A stretch of DNA of 64,000 nucleotides from Halopseudomonas pelagia CL-AP6 (GCF_000410875.1 NZ_AROI01000022.1:1-64000), one strand, 5' to 3'; positions 38,394-45,618 are shown, counted from the stretch's first letter. The notes: generated by a model from the letters alone, not told the origin. Made by a program: numbers and translations.

Positions 38394-39404
38394 ATGTCGA
38401 GCCAAGCCATTCCCTTATCCGTACTGGATCTTTGCCCGGTTCCCCAGGGCTCAACTCCGGCACAGGCGCTCAACAACGCCCTTGCGCTAGCCAAACACGC
38501 CGACATACTCGGCTACAAACGTTATTGGGTGGCCGAGCATCACAACATGACCGGCATCGCCAGTGCTGCCACCTCGGTGGTGATTGGCTACCTGGCCGCT
38601 GGCACCCAGCGGCTGCGGATCGGCTCCGGCGGCATCATGCTGCCCAACCATGCGCCGCTGCAGATTGCCGAGCAGTTCGGCACGCTGGAATCACTTTATC
38701 CCGGACGAATCGATCTGGGCCTGGGGCGTGCCCCGGGTACCGACCAGGCTACGGCTCAAGCATTGCGCCATGGACGTGGCGATGGCTCTGATTTCCCCCA
38801 GATGCTGGATGAGTTACGCGGTTTGTTTGCCGATCCGCAGCCAGGCCAGCGCCTGCGCGCAGTGCCCGGAGCGGGCCTGAATGTGCCGATCTGGCTACTC
38901 GGATCCAGCACCTTCAGCGCTCAATTGGCTGGGCAGTTAGGGTTACCCTTCGCTTTTGCTGGGCAATTTTCGCCGGATTATCTGCATTCAGCGCTGAGCA
39001 CCTATCGTGAGCATTTCCAGCCCAGCGCCGACCTGCAGAAGCCGCATGTGATGCTAGGCATTAACGCCTATGTAGCAGAAAGCCGGGAGCAGGCGCATTT
39101 TCTCGCCAGCTCGCATCAGCAGGCCTTCCTCAATCTGATCCGCGGCACACCCGGCCCTATGCCGCCGCCAGTGGCCGATATGAGTGAGCTCTGGTTGCCG
39201 CATGAAAAGCATCAGGTTATGTCGACGCTGGCGGGTACATTGATCGGCGACGAACTCACTGTCGCCCAGCAAATGGCGGACTTGATTGAGCGTACGGGCG
39301 CAGATGAGCTGATTGTCAGCAGTTCGATCTTTGATCAGGCGGCACGCCAGGACAGTTATAGCCGGCTGATCAAGATCGCAGCGGGCATCCAGCGACCTGT
39401 TTAA
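38394..39404 (+). CDS. luciferase-like (LLM class) flavin-dependent monooxygenase
   Basis: 336-residue cytoplasmic enzyme of the bacterial-luciferase fold, close in pattern to the YhbW-type group of unknown substrate. [57 protein letters not shown] and [13 protein letters not shown] are hallmark segments; FMN or FMNH2 would be the cofactor. GGAG precedes the ATG. It is a single gene immediately before the tRNA used by the island. No neighbour suggests its substrate. Confidence 0.85.
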   Translation: MSSQAIPLSVLDLCPVPQGSTPAQALNNALALAKHADILGYKRYWVAEHHNMTGIASAATSVVIGYLAAGTQRLRIGSGGIMLPNHAPLQIAEQFGTLESLYPGRIDLGLGRAPGTDQATAQALRHGRGDGSDFPQMLDELRGLFADPQPGQRLRAVPGAGLNVPIWLLGSSTFSAQLAGQLGLPFAFAGQFSPDYLHSALSTYREHFQPSADLQKPHVMLGINAYVAESREQAHFLASSHQQAFLNLIRGTPGPMPPPVADMSELWLPHEKHQVMSTLAGTLIGDELTVAQQMADLIERTGADELIVSSSIFDQAARQDSYSRLIKIAAGIQRPV

Positions 39405-39491
39405 CAAAACCTGCTCAAGATAATGGGTTAAGAGAAATAATCTATGAAGGTGTTTGCCGAACGCTGAGCAACTGCTTAGAATGCGCAGCAC

Positions 39492-39565
39492 GCGGGTGTA
39501 GCTCAATGGTAGAGCAGAAGCTTCCCAAGCTTACGACGAGGGTTCGATTCCCTTCACCCGCTCCA
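39492..39565 (+). tRNA. tRNA-Gly (anticodon CCC)
   Basis: Cloverleaf folds fully: acceptor GCGGGTG/CACCCGC, D arm GCTC/GAGC, anticodon loop TTCCCAA with CCC, T arm GAGGG-TTCGATT-CCCTT, discriminator T and an encoded CCA. Base 27/43 of the anticodon stem is a G/A mismatch. The 3' half doubles as the island attachment site. Confidence 0.96.
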
Positions 39566-39567
39566 CT
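39543..39567 (+). other. attL (3' end of tRNA-Gly)
   Basis: 25 bases from TTCGATTCCCTTCACC through GCTCCACT. They are repeated with one missing C at 45542-45565. This leaves an intact tRNA on this side, as usual for tyrosine-recombinase islands. Confidence 0.85.
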
Positions 39568-39610
39568 AAGCCTTTGATTATAAAGACAATTTCTTCACCC
39601 TCTCAACGAA

Positions 39611-39630
39611 GTGTCGAGAAAGTGTCGAAA
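39611..39630 (+). repeat. 20-bp repeat near left island end (possible arm-type site)
   Basis: GTGTCGAGAAAGTGTCGAAA, itself two GTGTCGA half-units 11 bases apart, is matched 19 of 20 by 45427-45446 near the right end. It lies 43 bases inside attL. Direct repeats of this size near attachment sites are often integrase or excisionase binding sites (inference). Confidence 0.6.
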
Positions 39631-39966
39631 TCACGCCCGCTTGGCGCTTTCTGCCTCAAGGTCAGAGAAGTTACTGATTTTCACGTCTCCTTCCGGAAAA
39701 CGCGCCACAAGGTCCAAATGCCCCCCCATAGCTTCAATATGGCTGCGCAAGGTGGAAAGGTACATATCCGTCCGACGCTCCATCTTAGCGATAGAAGGCT
39801 GCTGAACATTCAATATTTCAGCCAGAACCTTTTGTGACAAGCCGCGAGCCTGGCGCAACTCGTTGAGCGGCATTTCAGCGAGCAAAACCCGAGCCTTCAC
39901 CTCAACCCGAGCCTGCGACTCTAGAGACATTTTCTCGCGAAGGTTACTAAATTTGTTAGCCATCAA
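39631..39966 (-). CDS. XRE-family antitoxin (HigA-like)
   Basis: 111-residue protein with a helix-turn-helix in its middle: LNELRQARGLSQKVLAEILNVQQPSIAKMERRTD (about 34-67), followed by MYLSTLRSHIEAMGGHLDLVARFPEGDVKI. This is the typical layout of antitoxins paired with DUF891/HigB toxins. It probably neutralises the upstream toxin and represses the operon. Its start overlaps the toxin gene end by 11 bases. A second ATG one codon later could be used. Confidence 0.85.
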   Translation of the reverse strand: MMANKFSNLREKMSLESQARVEVKARVLLAEMPLNELRQARGLSQKVLAEILNVQQPSIAKMERRTDMYLSTLRSHIEAMGGHLDLVARFPEGDVKISNFSDLEAESAKRA

Positions 39967-40321
39967 TCAGGCCCTCTTTTCTCAATTCTTCTAGATGATC
40001 GTCATACAAGCGGTCAGCGATTGGGATATTGTCCAAGTACCACCGATCATCACCTGTTTTATCACCACCAATGAGCAAAATAGCGGAGCGTCTAGGGTCG
40101 AAGGCGTACAGGGTGCGGAATGGTACCCCGCCATGCTGAGTTCTAAGCTCTCGCATATGACTGTGTTTTGACCCGTTTATGCCACTGCTATGGGGAAAGC
40201 CTAGGTGAGGTCCGTTGTGCTCCAGCAAGGTCACTGAAACAGCGACCGACTCCTGCTCATCCTCACTAAGACTTGCCCACCACTCTCCAAATTCATCGGT
40301 ATATTCAACATCCCAAACCAT
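39956..40321 (-). CDS. HigB/RelE-type toxin (DUF891 family)
   Basis: 121-residue predicted mRNA-interfering toxin. WDVEYTDEFGEWWASLSEDEQ at the start, then GPHLGFPHSSGINGSKHSHMRELRTQ and PFRTLYAFDPRRSAILLIGGDKTGD, are the standard landmarks of phage-derived Gp49/HigB-like toxins. I start it at MVWDVEY with AAGGA nine bases upstream; an ATG three codons earlier lies too close to that site. Toxin first, antitoxin second is the HigBA order. It may help keep the island in the population. Confidence 0.87.
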   Translation of the reverse strand: MVWDVEYTDEFGEWWASLSEDEQESVAVSVTLLEHNGPHLGFPHSSGINGSKHSHMRELRTQHGGVPFRTLYAFDPRRSAILLIGGDKTGDDRWYLDNIPIADRLYDDHLEELRKEGLIDG

Positions 40322-40350
40322 ACACGACATTCCTTAGAAAGAATATTCCT

Positions 40351-40584
40351 TTAATGGAATATAGCAGATGATAGTGGGTTAAAGCGAATAGCGTCTGCCA
40401 GATGATCTGGCGAGAGATGCGCATAGCGAAGCGTCATCGCAAGAGATGAATGCCCGAGTATTTTTTGTAGGGTGACGATGTTGCCGCCATTCATGATGAA
40501 ATGGCTAGCGAAAGTATGACGTAGCACGTGAGACGCCTGGCCTGTGGGTAGCTTGAAGGAAGCTCGTTCCAAAGCTTTCCGGAA
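40351..40584 (-). pseudogene. C-terminal remnant of a tyrosine-type phage integrase
   Basis: About 78 residues readable from FRKALERASFKLPTGQ through SHVLRHTFASHFIMNGG, ILGHSSLAMTLRYAHLSPDHLADAI to the stop. It retains the HxxR, GH and tyrosine (RYAH) active-site boxes of the C-terminal domain. The N-terminal domain, the first catalytic arginine and a start are missing, and the frame is closed by TGA at 40585-40587. The closest pattern I know is the integrase of Pf-type and related Pseudomonas prophages. Confidence 0.85.
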
Positions 40585-40780
40585 TCATTTGACCACTACA
40601 AAGAGCCACGTTGACCATCACGCGCTTGCCGACTTTTAGGCTGGGGAGGTAGCCGCGATCAATCCACGTGCGGACGACGATAGGTTCGTCACCCATACCG
40701 ATCCACTCAGCGAATTTCTGCCAGGGCATCAGCGGCGGGCATCCAATCAGTTTTTGAGGGTCTAGACCTTCCATATCCAT
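40505..40780 (-). pseudogene. excisionase-like DNA-binding protein, truncated and run on into integrase sequence
   Basis: The readable part (about 55 residues) contains LIGCPPLMPWQKFAEWIGM, IVVRTWIDRGYLPSLKVGKRVMVNVAL. This looks like the small winged-helix excisionase/AlpA-type regulators of Pf prophages, where recombination directionality and early control are combined. After VNVAL the frame enters the integrase remnant in a different phase, giving a meaningless tail. The frame is open upstream to 40894; the ATGs at 40780 and 40774 are the sensible starts. Function may be lost. Confidence 0.6.
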
Positions 40781-40914
40781 CAGCTTTGTTCCACTATGTT
40801 TAGCAATAGATCCGCAGATAGTAATTTGCATATAGCGCAAGCCACTAGATGCAAATATATCAAATTTGCGCATGACATCCACCACTATGTGCACATTATT
40901 TAGAACGTTATGGA

Positions 40915-41184
40915 ATGATAAGAGAGCGAATTATTACAATTTGGGATCACCTAGAAATCTCAGCGCCGAAGCTAGAGAAGGTGAGCGGTATCGACCGTAG
41001 CAAGTGGTATCACCTGAGGAATGGGAAGCGTAGGGCTAATGAGGACGATATTGAGGCAATCGTTAAGATAGCTCCCCAATACGCTTTATGGTTGACGACG
41101 GGAAATATCATCCCGGAAGCAGGCCAGACCAGCCCCGAATACGACGAAGCTAACTCAAAGTTGCCAATACACCACGCGGGATAG
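40915..41184 (+). CDS. Cro/CI-like repressor, prophage type
   Basis: 89-residue helix-turn-helix protein: ISAPKLEKVSGIDRSKWYHLRNGKRRANEDDIEAIVKIAPQYALWLTTGNIIPEAGQ is a typical small phage repressor with a short C-terminal tail. It is divergent from the excisionase-like gene, as the Pf4 repressor is from xisF4. The 51-bp repeat copy overlaps its last codons. It probably controlled the excisionase promoter and could still regulate the downstream cargo. The ribosome site (GGA directly before ATG) is weak. Confidence 0.7.
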   Translation: MIRERIITIWDHLEISAPKLEKVSGIDRSKWYHLRNGKRRANEDDIEAIVKIAPQYALWLTTGNIIPEAGQTSPEYDEANSKLPIHHAG

Positions 41185-41221
41185 CGATCACCAAAGAAGT
41201 GACTAGGCGCTGGTACGCCCG
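41171..41221 (+). repeat. 51-bp direct repeat, copy 1
   Basis: ACCACGCGGGATAGCGATCA and the next 31 bases recur at 43153-43203 with two mismatches. This copy covers the end of the repressor gene and a GTG-started mini-frame (MTRRWYARKSGHG). It precedes the first cargo operon by about 65 bases. Within those bases (41233-41277) lies a 14-codon frame, MDEIKRKLERCQCL, that might be a leader. Confidence 0.9.
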
Positions 41222-41287
41222 AAAGAGTGGACATGGATGAAATCAAAAGGAAATTAGAAAGATGCCAATGCCTGTAAAGACACTAAA

Positions 41288-42244
41288 ATGAAAAAGGTTG
41301 TTAAGGCGACCCCGAAGAAGCCAACGTCCCGAGTTAGGATACAGGCTCCACCGTCGGTGTGTATTTATCATAAAAATGAATATAAATACACGGCATCGTT
41401 TTTTGATCAAATAGATGTTGAAGTCTTTGGAAGATTCAACTACGTAGAGCTAGACTTTTCCGAGACCTCATTTATTTCTGCAGCAGCTGCATTGATGGTG
41501 TTCGCAAAAGTTACAAGGTGTCAATGTTGGGCCTCACATAAAACATTCTCAAGCCCTGAGCAGATAATAACCACCATATTACCAAAAGACAAAGCAACTA
41601 GAGATATCATTGTAAAAAATGGTCTATGGGCTGCAATAAAGCCAGGAGGCCAGAGAAAGCTAGATGAGTTATGGAAGGATGTAAGAAATCCGTACAAAAC
41701 AGGAAGCGATCCAGCAAACGAGATAACCGACATAATTAAGATCTTGCAGGTGCAGTGCAACCCATTGCCTAGGCATATTGTTTCAGCAATGCAAGAAGCT
41801 TATTTGAACATAGCGCATCATGCCTATGAAAAATTTAAAAACGTAGAGAACCCACTTCATGAATTTATGATAGGAAGGTGGTGGCAATACGCTTCAAAAA
41901 ATGAAAAAGAAAAGAAAATCACTATAATTATCTACGACACAGGCTCGGGGATTCACGACACTATAGGTGCTGAAAACTTTTTCTCTAGACGTAATAGTGA
42001 TGAGGTGGAACGAGCCATGTCCCCTGGAGTTACGCGGCTAAGCATACAGGGCCGTGGGATGGGTTTTGAAAACATCAAGAAACCGGTTAAGCTAAATGAA
42101 TTTCCTGCATACCTAGTGGTCTATAGCGGCAAAGGACAAGTGGTATATAAGCGGGGCGAAATTATAGATAAGTCAGAGCATTCTTATAAAATTGGCGGAA
42201 CGCTAATTGAGTGGGTTTTTGGAGAGCTAGAAGATGAGCGCTAA
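41288..42244 (+). CDS. STAS-like plus GHKL (histidine-kinase-type) ATPase, cargo unit 1
   Basis: 318-residue soluble protein. Residues about 45-80 (FNYVELDFSETSFISAAAALMVF) resemble a STAS beta-alpha core. The C-terminal half is a GHKL ATPase with N box SAMQEAYLNIAHHAYE (about 167), G1 box YDTGSGIHD (about 215) and G2 box QGRGMGFENI (about 253). No phospho-acceptor His, receiver or membrane segment is seen, so it is not an ordinary sensor kinase. It resembles anti-sigma/SpoIIAB-type ATPases fused to a STAS partner. It overlaps the next gene by 11 bases. Function is unknown; a role in stress or phage response is inference. Confidence 0.78.
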   Translation: MKKVVKATPKKPTSRVRIQAPPSVCIYHKNEYKYTASFFDQIDVEVFGRFNYVELDFSETSFISAAAALMVFAKVTRCQCWASHKTFSSPEQIITTILPKDKATRDIIVKNGLWAAIKPGGQRKLDELWKDVRNPYKTGSDPANEITDIIKILQVQCNPLPRHIVSAMQEAYLNIAHHAYEKFKNVENPLHEFMIGRWWQYASKNEKEKKITIIIYDTGSGIHDTIGAENFFSRRNSDEVERAMSPGVTRLSIQGRGMGFENIKKPVKLNEFPAYLVVYSGKGQVVYKRGEIIDKSEHSYKIGGTLIEWVFGELEDER

Positions 42245-42578
42245 AAAAACGGTTGAGGTAGATGTAGGAAAGTTTTCGAAAACTCCTTTTGGGCGATACG
42301 AGGACGATGGTGAATATAATGGCACAAAATTTAGGGAGCTTAAGTTAAAGGATCTTTTTCTAGACCCAGGGGTTGAAAAGGTTATAGTTCAGCTTGATAC
42401 CGTTCAAGACGGCTATGAATACGGATCTTCATTCCTGGAAGAATCATTTGGCGGACTAGTTAGAGAGTACAAGCTTTCTGCTGATGAGGTTTTCAAAAAA
42501 CTTGAAGTAAAAACAAAATATCAAGATTACGTTCTAGAAATAGAGGACTATATCAGGAGAGCAGAGAGCAATGCCTGA
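42234..42578 (+). CDS. DUF4325-type STAS-like protein, cargo unit 1
   Basis: 114-residue soluble protein. FRELKLKDLFLDPGVEKVIVQLDTV forms the first strands and YEYGSSFLEESFGGLVREY (about residues 62-80) is the signature I associate with the DUF4325 STAS-like family. Such proteins often sit beside GHKL ATPases and may act as the partner-switch regulated by them, as SpoIIAA is by SpoIIAB (inference). Its ATG lies within the end of the ATPase gene, and its end overlaps the next gene by 8 bases, so stoichiometric production is likely. Confidence 0.75.
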   Translation: MSAKKTVEVDVGKFSKTPFGRYEDDGEYNGTKFRELKLKDLFLDPGVEKVIVQLDTVQDGYEYGSSFLEESFGGLVREYKLSADEVFKKLEVKTKYQDYVLEIEDYIRRAESNA

Positions 42579-43032
42579 TATATCCAATGTCACGCTATGG
42601 GTTAGCATCATATCTCCAGCTTTGGTGATAATTGGATGGATGGTAATATTTTCCAACTCTAATAGAATTGCCACGCGTAGCGAAGAATATATAATAATTA
42701 ATAAAACTATTGATAAGATAATGGCACTAGACCAAAGGTGTGCGAAGTATTGGTTAACTGCTGATAACAGAGAAAATGCTAACCACTGGATAGCGGGCAC
42801 GCTATCAGAAATTTATGGCATCAGAGCTCTTTTAGATATTTTAGAAGCACACCATGATTTTAAGAATAAAGATGAGTTGCTTTATCAGATGAGAAGCGCA
42901 GCAACTTTAGATGCAGAAAAAGCTACTGAGCTTTCGACTAATAAGATCAAGTTAAAGAAAACCACTCAATCCTTGGCTTTTGGAAGCGCTATGAAATCGC
43001 TTTATATTCACTATCGTAATAAAAACTCTTAA
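42571..43032 (+). CDS. small membrane protein of unknown function, cargo unit 1
   Basis: 153 residues: an N-terminal membrane helix (about 9-28, LWVSIISPALVIIGWMVIFS) and a cytoplasmic helical region with RSEEYIIINKTIDKIMALDQRCAKYW and a lysine-rich C-terminal part. I recognise no family. It is translationally coupled to the DUF4325 gene, so it probably anchors the trio to the membrane or acts as its effector. Base composition is A/T-rich like the rest of the cargo. Confidence 0.7.
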   Translation: MPDISNVTLWVSIISPALVIIGWMVIFSNSNRIATRSEEYIIINKTIDKIMALDQRCAKYWLTADNRENANHWIAGTLSEIYGIRALLDILEAHHDFKNKDELLYQMRSAATLDAEKATELSTNKIKLKKTTQSLAFGSAMKSLYIHYRNKNS

Positions 43033-43152
43033 TTAAAAAGTAAATGGCGTGAGATAAACATTAATCCGTCTGATACGTTACCAGCCAACGTGGTTTTTCT
43101 GCGTTGACTGGAACCCGCTCGGTAGGAATGTTCATCTGACCCGAATTTTACC

Positions 43153-43203
43153 ACCACGCGGGATAGCGATCACCAAAGAAGTGACTAGGCGATGGTTCGC
43201 CCG
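43153..43203 (+). repeat. 51-bp direct repeat, copy 2
   Basis: Matches 41171-41221 at 49 of 51 bases. Just upstream, CCC GAA TTT TAC CAC CAC GCG GGA TAG reads PEFYHHAG-stop, echoing the HHAG-stop end of the repressor gene in copy 1. It directly precedes cargo unit 2. Confidence 0.9.
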
Positions 43204-43231
43204 TAGCGAACGCAAGGAGAGCGAAGCATGA
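43181..43231 (+). CDS. possible 16-residue leader peptide
   Basis: A GTG-started frame reads MTRRWFARSERKESEA and ends in TGA overlapping the ATG of the next gene (ATGA). It spans the second half of repeat copy 2. The overlap suggests translational coupling, but so short a frame may be chance. Confidence 0.3.
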   Translation: MTRRWFARSERKESEA

Positions 43232-43932
43232 AAGCAGATTGGGATGATGCACCTGCGCGTGTAAAGACCAAGGAACGTAGAATTCCCCCCTTCCACGTAA
43301 GCATCGTTGCAACCGTAATGATATTCGGAATAACTGCCTATCTAGCGAAAGACCAAAGCTGGATGCATGGCTGGCTGGAAAACTTTTCTAGCAGTGCCGA
43401 TAAGAGCCAAGAGGTTGCACATCAGCCTCCAGAGGCACCCCAATTCGATAGGTCAACTACAGCCGAAGATGTGTTCTGGCAGGAAATAGAGAACGAAAGA
43501 AATGCAACTGAGGGTGAAGAGCCACCGCAGTTCAGGCAAACAGTATTCAATAACCAAAACTACACGCCCAGAACCGACATCAATACGGTACAGCTAAGAC
43601 ACGCCGTCCGAGCAGACCAGGAAACGAGCAGAAGACGATCGGAGCATGCAAGGAATGTCTCCAACAATACGTTGAACGGGTCAAGCAATGCGCATTTTAG
43701 GTGGGGGGATGCTAGGGGCCGAGTGACCCAGTGGAATACGTCCTACACCTACCAAAATAGCAGAATAGACAATTCTACATTTTGCAGAAACTACGGATCT
43801 GGCTCGATTGAATATCGAACTTGTAGAAAAGCAGCCCAGCAGTGGCTAAAAACACGATGCGGAAATGCCAATAAAGTGCAGGATGAATGGCAACGGATGT
43901 ATTGTCTAGCATACAGCGGCTTCAGAACATAG
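43228..43932 (+). CDS. single-pass membrane protein with cysteine-containing C terminus, cargo unit 2
   Basis: 234 residues. A charged cytoplasmic N terminus (MKADWDDAPARVKTKERR) leads into one membrane helix (about 26-42) and a long hydrophilic, N/Q/R-rich region. The C-terminal 60 residues hold four cysteines (STFC, RTC, TRC, MYC), suggesting disulfides in the periplasm if that end is exported. No family is recognised. AAGGAG lies well placed upstream. It precedes the HEPN-like gene by 25 bases, probably as one transcript. Confidence 0.7.
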   Translation: MKADWDDAPARVKTKERRIPPFHVSIVATVMIFGITAYLAKDQSWMHGWLENFSSSADKSQEVAHQPPEAPQFDRSTTAEDVFWQEIENERNATEGEEPPQFRQTVFNNQNYTPRTDINTVQLRHAVRADQETSRRRSEHARNVSNNTLNGSSNAHFRWGDARGRVTQWNTSYTYQNSRIDNSTFCRNYGSGSIEYRTCRKAAQQWLKTRCGNANKVQDEWQRMYCLAYSGFRT

Positions 43933-43957
43933 CTATAAAAAAAGAATAGGGGCTAAA

Positions 43958-45286
43958 ATGTACTATTCCGATAGAAACTTGCTAGATGCTGCAAAAAACA
44001 ACAGCTTGGAAATACTATGTTCCAAAATCATAATTAGACAACAAACCAAGATCAACCCCGCAGTATATGTGGGAACAGGACTACTAAAGCAAAATAAAAA
44101 TGGTGGCTTAGCGTTACAGGCCATATGGAAGAACGCTGAGAAAACCCGTTACAGAACTATAGACACCGAGACCCTTTCCAGGAATCTGGCACAGGGAACT
44201 GTCTTTCCGAGAGATATATACTTTAGTATTGAAGCCACCTCAGTGAGCGGTGAAGTATGGGTGGGTTCAGATATATATCTTGATTCTATATCGTTCGGCA
44301 ACACTGAAAGCCTTGTACTGAAAGGTGAGATACTAAGCATTGAGCAAACAGTGGCGAGATCGCAAAAACCAGGGGCGAGCTTCGCGAAAACAATTCATTG
44401 CACCGCTAAGAATTTTACGATAGCTCAAAATAAAGTGACAGACATGGGCGAGCTTGGTGCAGAGCGAAATAAAACAGAAATTAAAATATTGAATATTGAC
44501 TGCATAATCACAAAAGTAAGTAAAGAATATATTTGTATAGACCTGCTGTCAAAAAAAAGCATAAGCGAAGAGCTAGCCAAAGGATTTATCAATGGGTTAG
44601 AGATAATATGCGGATTAAGCATAGAGCCACTAATCGAAATAACCTATAGCAAAACCAGAATAACAAAAAAGGTATACTCAATTACAAAGCTGGAAAATGA
44701 GTATGGGTTGGGCAGACCAATACCCTGCACCAGACCAGACAGCCTGGGGGACATCAATGAATTCTTAAGTAAATACTGCAGACAAAGCAAGATTGACAGA
44801 AAGAAGATTGAAGAATATTGGAAAGAAGTTAAAACAGCAAGAGAGTCTGCCACTGAAGCCTATGCTAAAGCTTTAGCAGCCAATGCAGAAGGTCTGCTAG
44901 ATGCGTTTTTCTTCGAAAGAAAAGTAGCTGACATTGAATTTAGGAACCAATGCCAGGAATGGGTTGGGCGAATCGACGCTATGTTAAGTGAGCTAAAAGT
45001 TCCACCAAGAGTACAAAGAAAGCTTTTGAGCAACCTAGAAAACGCAGGCGCTGGTAGCGTTAGATCTGCATTTTACGAATTGTTTGGGAAAGATACTGCT
45101 GAAATGTGGAATAGCCTTCGCCATCCATCCATGCATGGAAGCATGAGTGTCAAATATCCGGAACCACAAGAACTATTCAAAGACCTGGACGGATGTTTAT
45201 ATATTTTCTACTCACTAATAATGATGAAAATAAATTACAACGGTAAGCGATACAACTATGCAAAGCAAGGATACCCAATAGAATGA
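43958..45286 (+). CDS. large protein with HEPN-like C-terminal motif, cargo unit 2
   Basis: 442-residue soluble protein. The N-terminal 250 residues are beta-rich with no motif I know. A helical C-terminal region from about 285 contains RAALAANAEGLLDAFFFERK-like helices and the motif WNSLRHPSMHG (about 384-394). R-x4-H is the catalytic signature of HEPN ribonucleases, and the general layout recalls ApeA-type abortive-infection proteins. An RNase effector activated by infection is plausible, but no direct homology can be shown here. The ribosome site is AGGGGC. It is the last gene before attR. Confidence 0.7.
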   Translation: MYYSDRNLLDAAKNNSLEILCSKIIIRQQTKINPAVYVGTGLLKQNKNGGLALQAIWKNAEKTRYRTIDTETLSRNLAQGTVFPRDIYFSIEATSVSGEVWVGSDIYLDSISFGNTESLVLKGEILSIEQTVARSQKPGASFAKTIHCTAKNFTIAQNKVTDMGELGAERNKTEIKILNIDCIITKVSKEYICIDLLSKKSISEELAKGFINGLEIICGLSIEPLIEITYSKTRITKKVYSITKLENEYGLGRPIPCTRPDSLGDINEFLSKYCRQSKIDRKKIEEYWKEVKTARESATEAYAKALAANAEGLLDAFFFERKVADIEFRNQCQEWVGRIDAMLSELKVPPRVQRKLLSNLENAGAGSVRSAFYELFGKDTAEMWNSLRHPSMHGSMSVKYPEPQELFKDLDGCLYIFYSLIMMKINYNGKRYNYAKQGYPIE

Positions 45287-45541
45287 GCGAAGCTGGAGAA
45301 AAGCAGGAATTGGGGTCAGATGAAAATTAATCCGCAGCCTGACTTGATTCCTTGCCTTGAGCAGTCGAGGTTTTGTGGTGAGGCCTGATTGGGGCATTCA
45401 TCCATGGGCTAGCAGTAAAAGGGTTGGTGTCGATAAAGTGTCGAAAACATAGCGAATCAGAGCAGATAAATGATGGCTGAAAGGGACTGAAACACGCCCA
45501 TTGCCGAGGTTTGCTGATTAACGAACAATGCTAGACAAGGA
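45287..45541. other. non-coding right end of the island
   Basis: 255 bases between the HEPN-like gene and attR. Apart from the 20-bp repeat at 45427-45446 I see no gene, promoter or strong hairpin. The 332-base gap to the WYL gene also includes attR and about 50 bases of ordinary chromosome. Confidence 0.6.
45427..45446 (+). repeat. 20-bp repeat near right island end (possible arm-type site)
   Basis: GTGTCGATAAAGTGTCGAAA differs from 39611-39630 at one base, has the same orientation, and lies 95 bases inside attR. Confidence 0.6.
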
Positions 45542-45565
45542 TTCGATTCCCTTCACCGCTCCACT
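45542..45565 (+). other. attR
   Basis: 24 bases repeating the tRNA-Gly 3' end (TTCGATTCCCTTCACC, then GCTCCACT) with one C fewer than attL. The preceding AAGGA also resembles AGAGGG of the tRNA T arm, but no tRNA can fold here. Confidence 0.85.
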
Positions 45566-45618
45566 TCTAGCATCCCTGCGCTATCCCGAATTACCGCTGC
45601 GCGTGCTATCTTTCCAGA

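Larger units (their letters stand above)
39543..45565. mobile_element. 6-kb integrated island, remnant Pf-like prophage with cargo
   Basis: A segment of about 6.0 kb begins in the T arm of tRNA-Gly and ends at a near-copy of the same tRNA end (24 of 25 bases). It is clearly more A/T-rich than its flanks. Left to right it holds a toxin-antitoxin pair, an integrase tail, an excisionase-like gene, a divergent repressor-like gene and five further cargo genes. Pf filamentous prophages of P. aeruginosa also use a tRNA-Gly and have divergent excisionase and repressor genes. The integrase is broken, so the island probably cannot move by itself. Confidence 0.85.

Noticed and set aside
45535-45570. Second tRNA-Gly gene at the right island end
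   Set aside because: Only the T-arm and acceptor 3' part is present with one base missing; no 5' half can pair with it.
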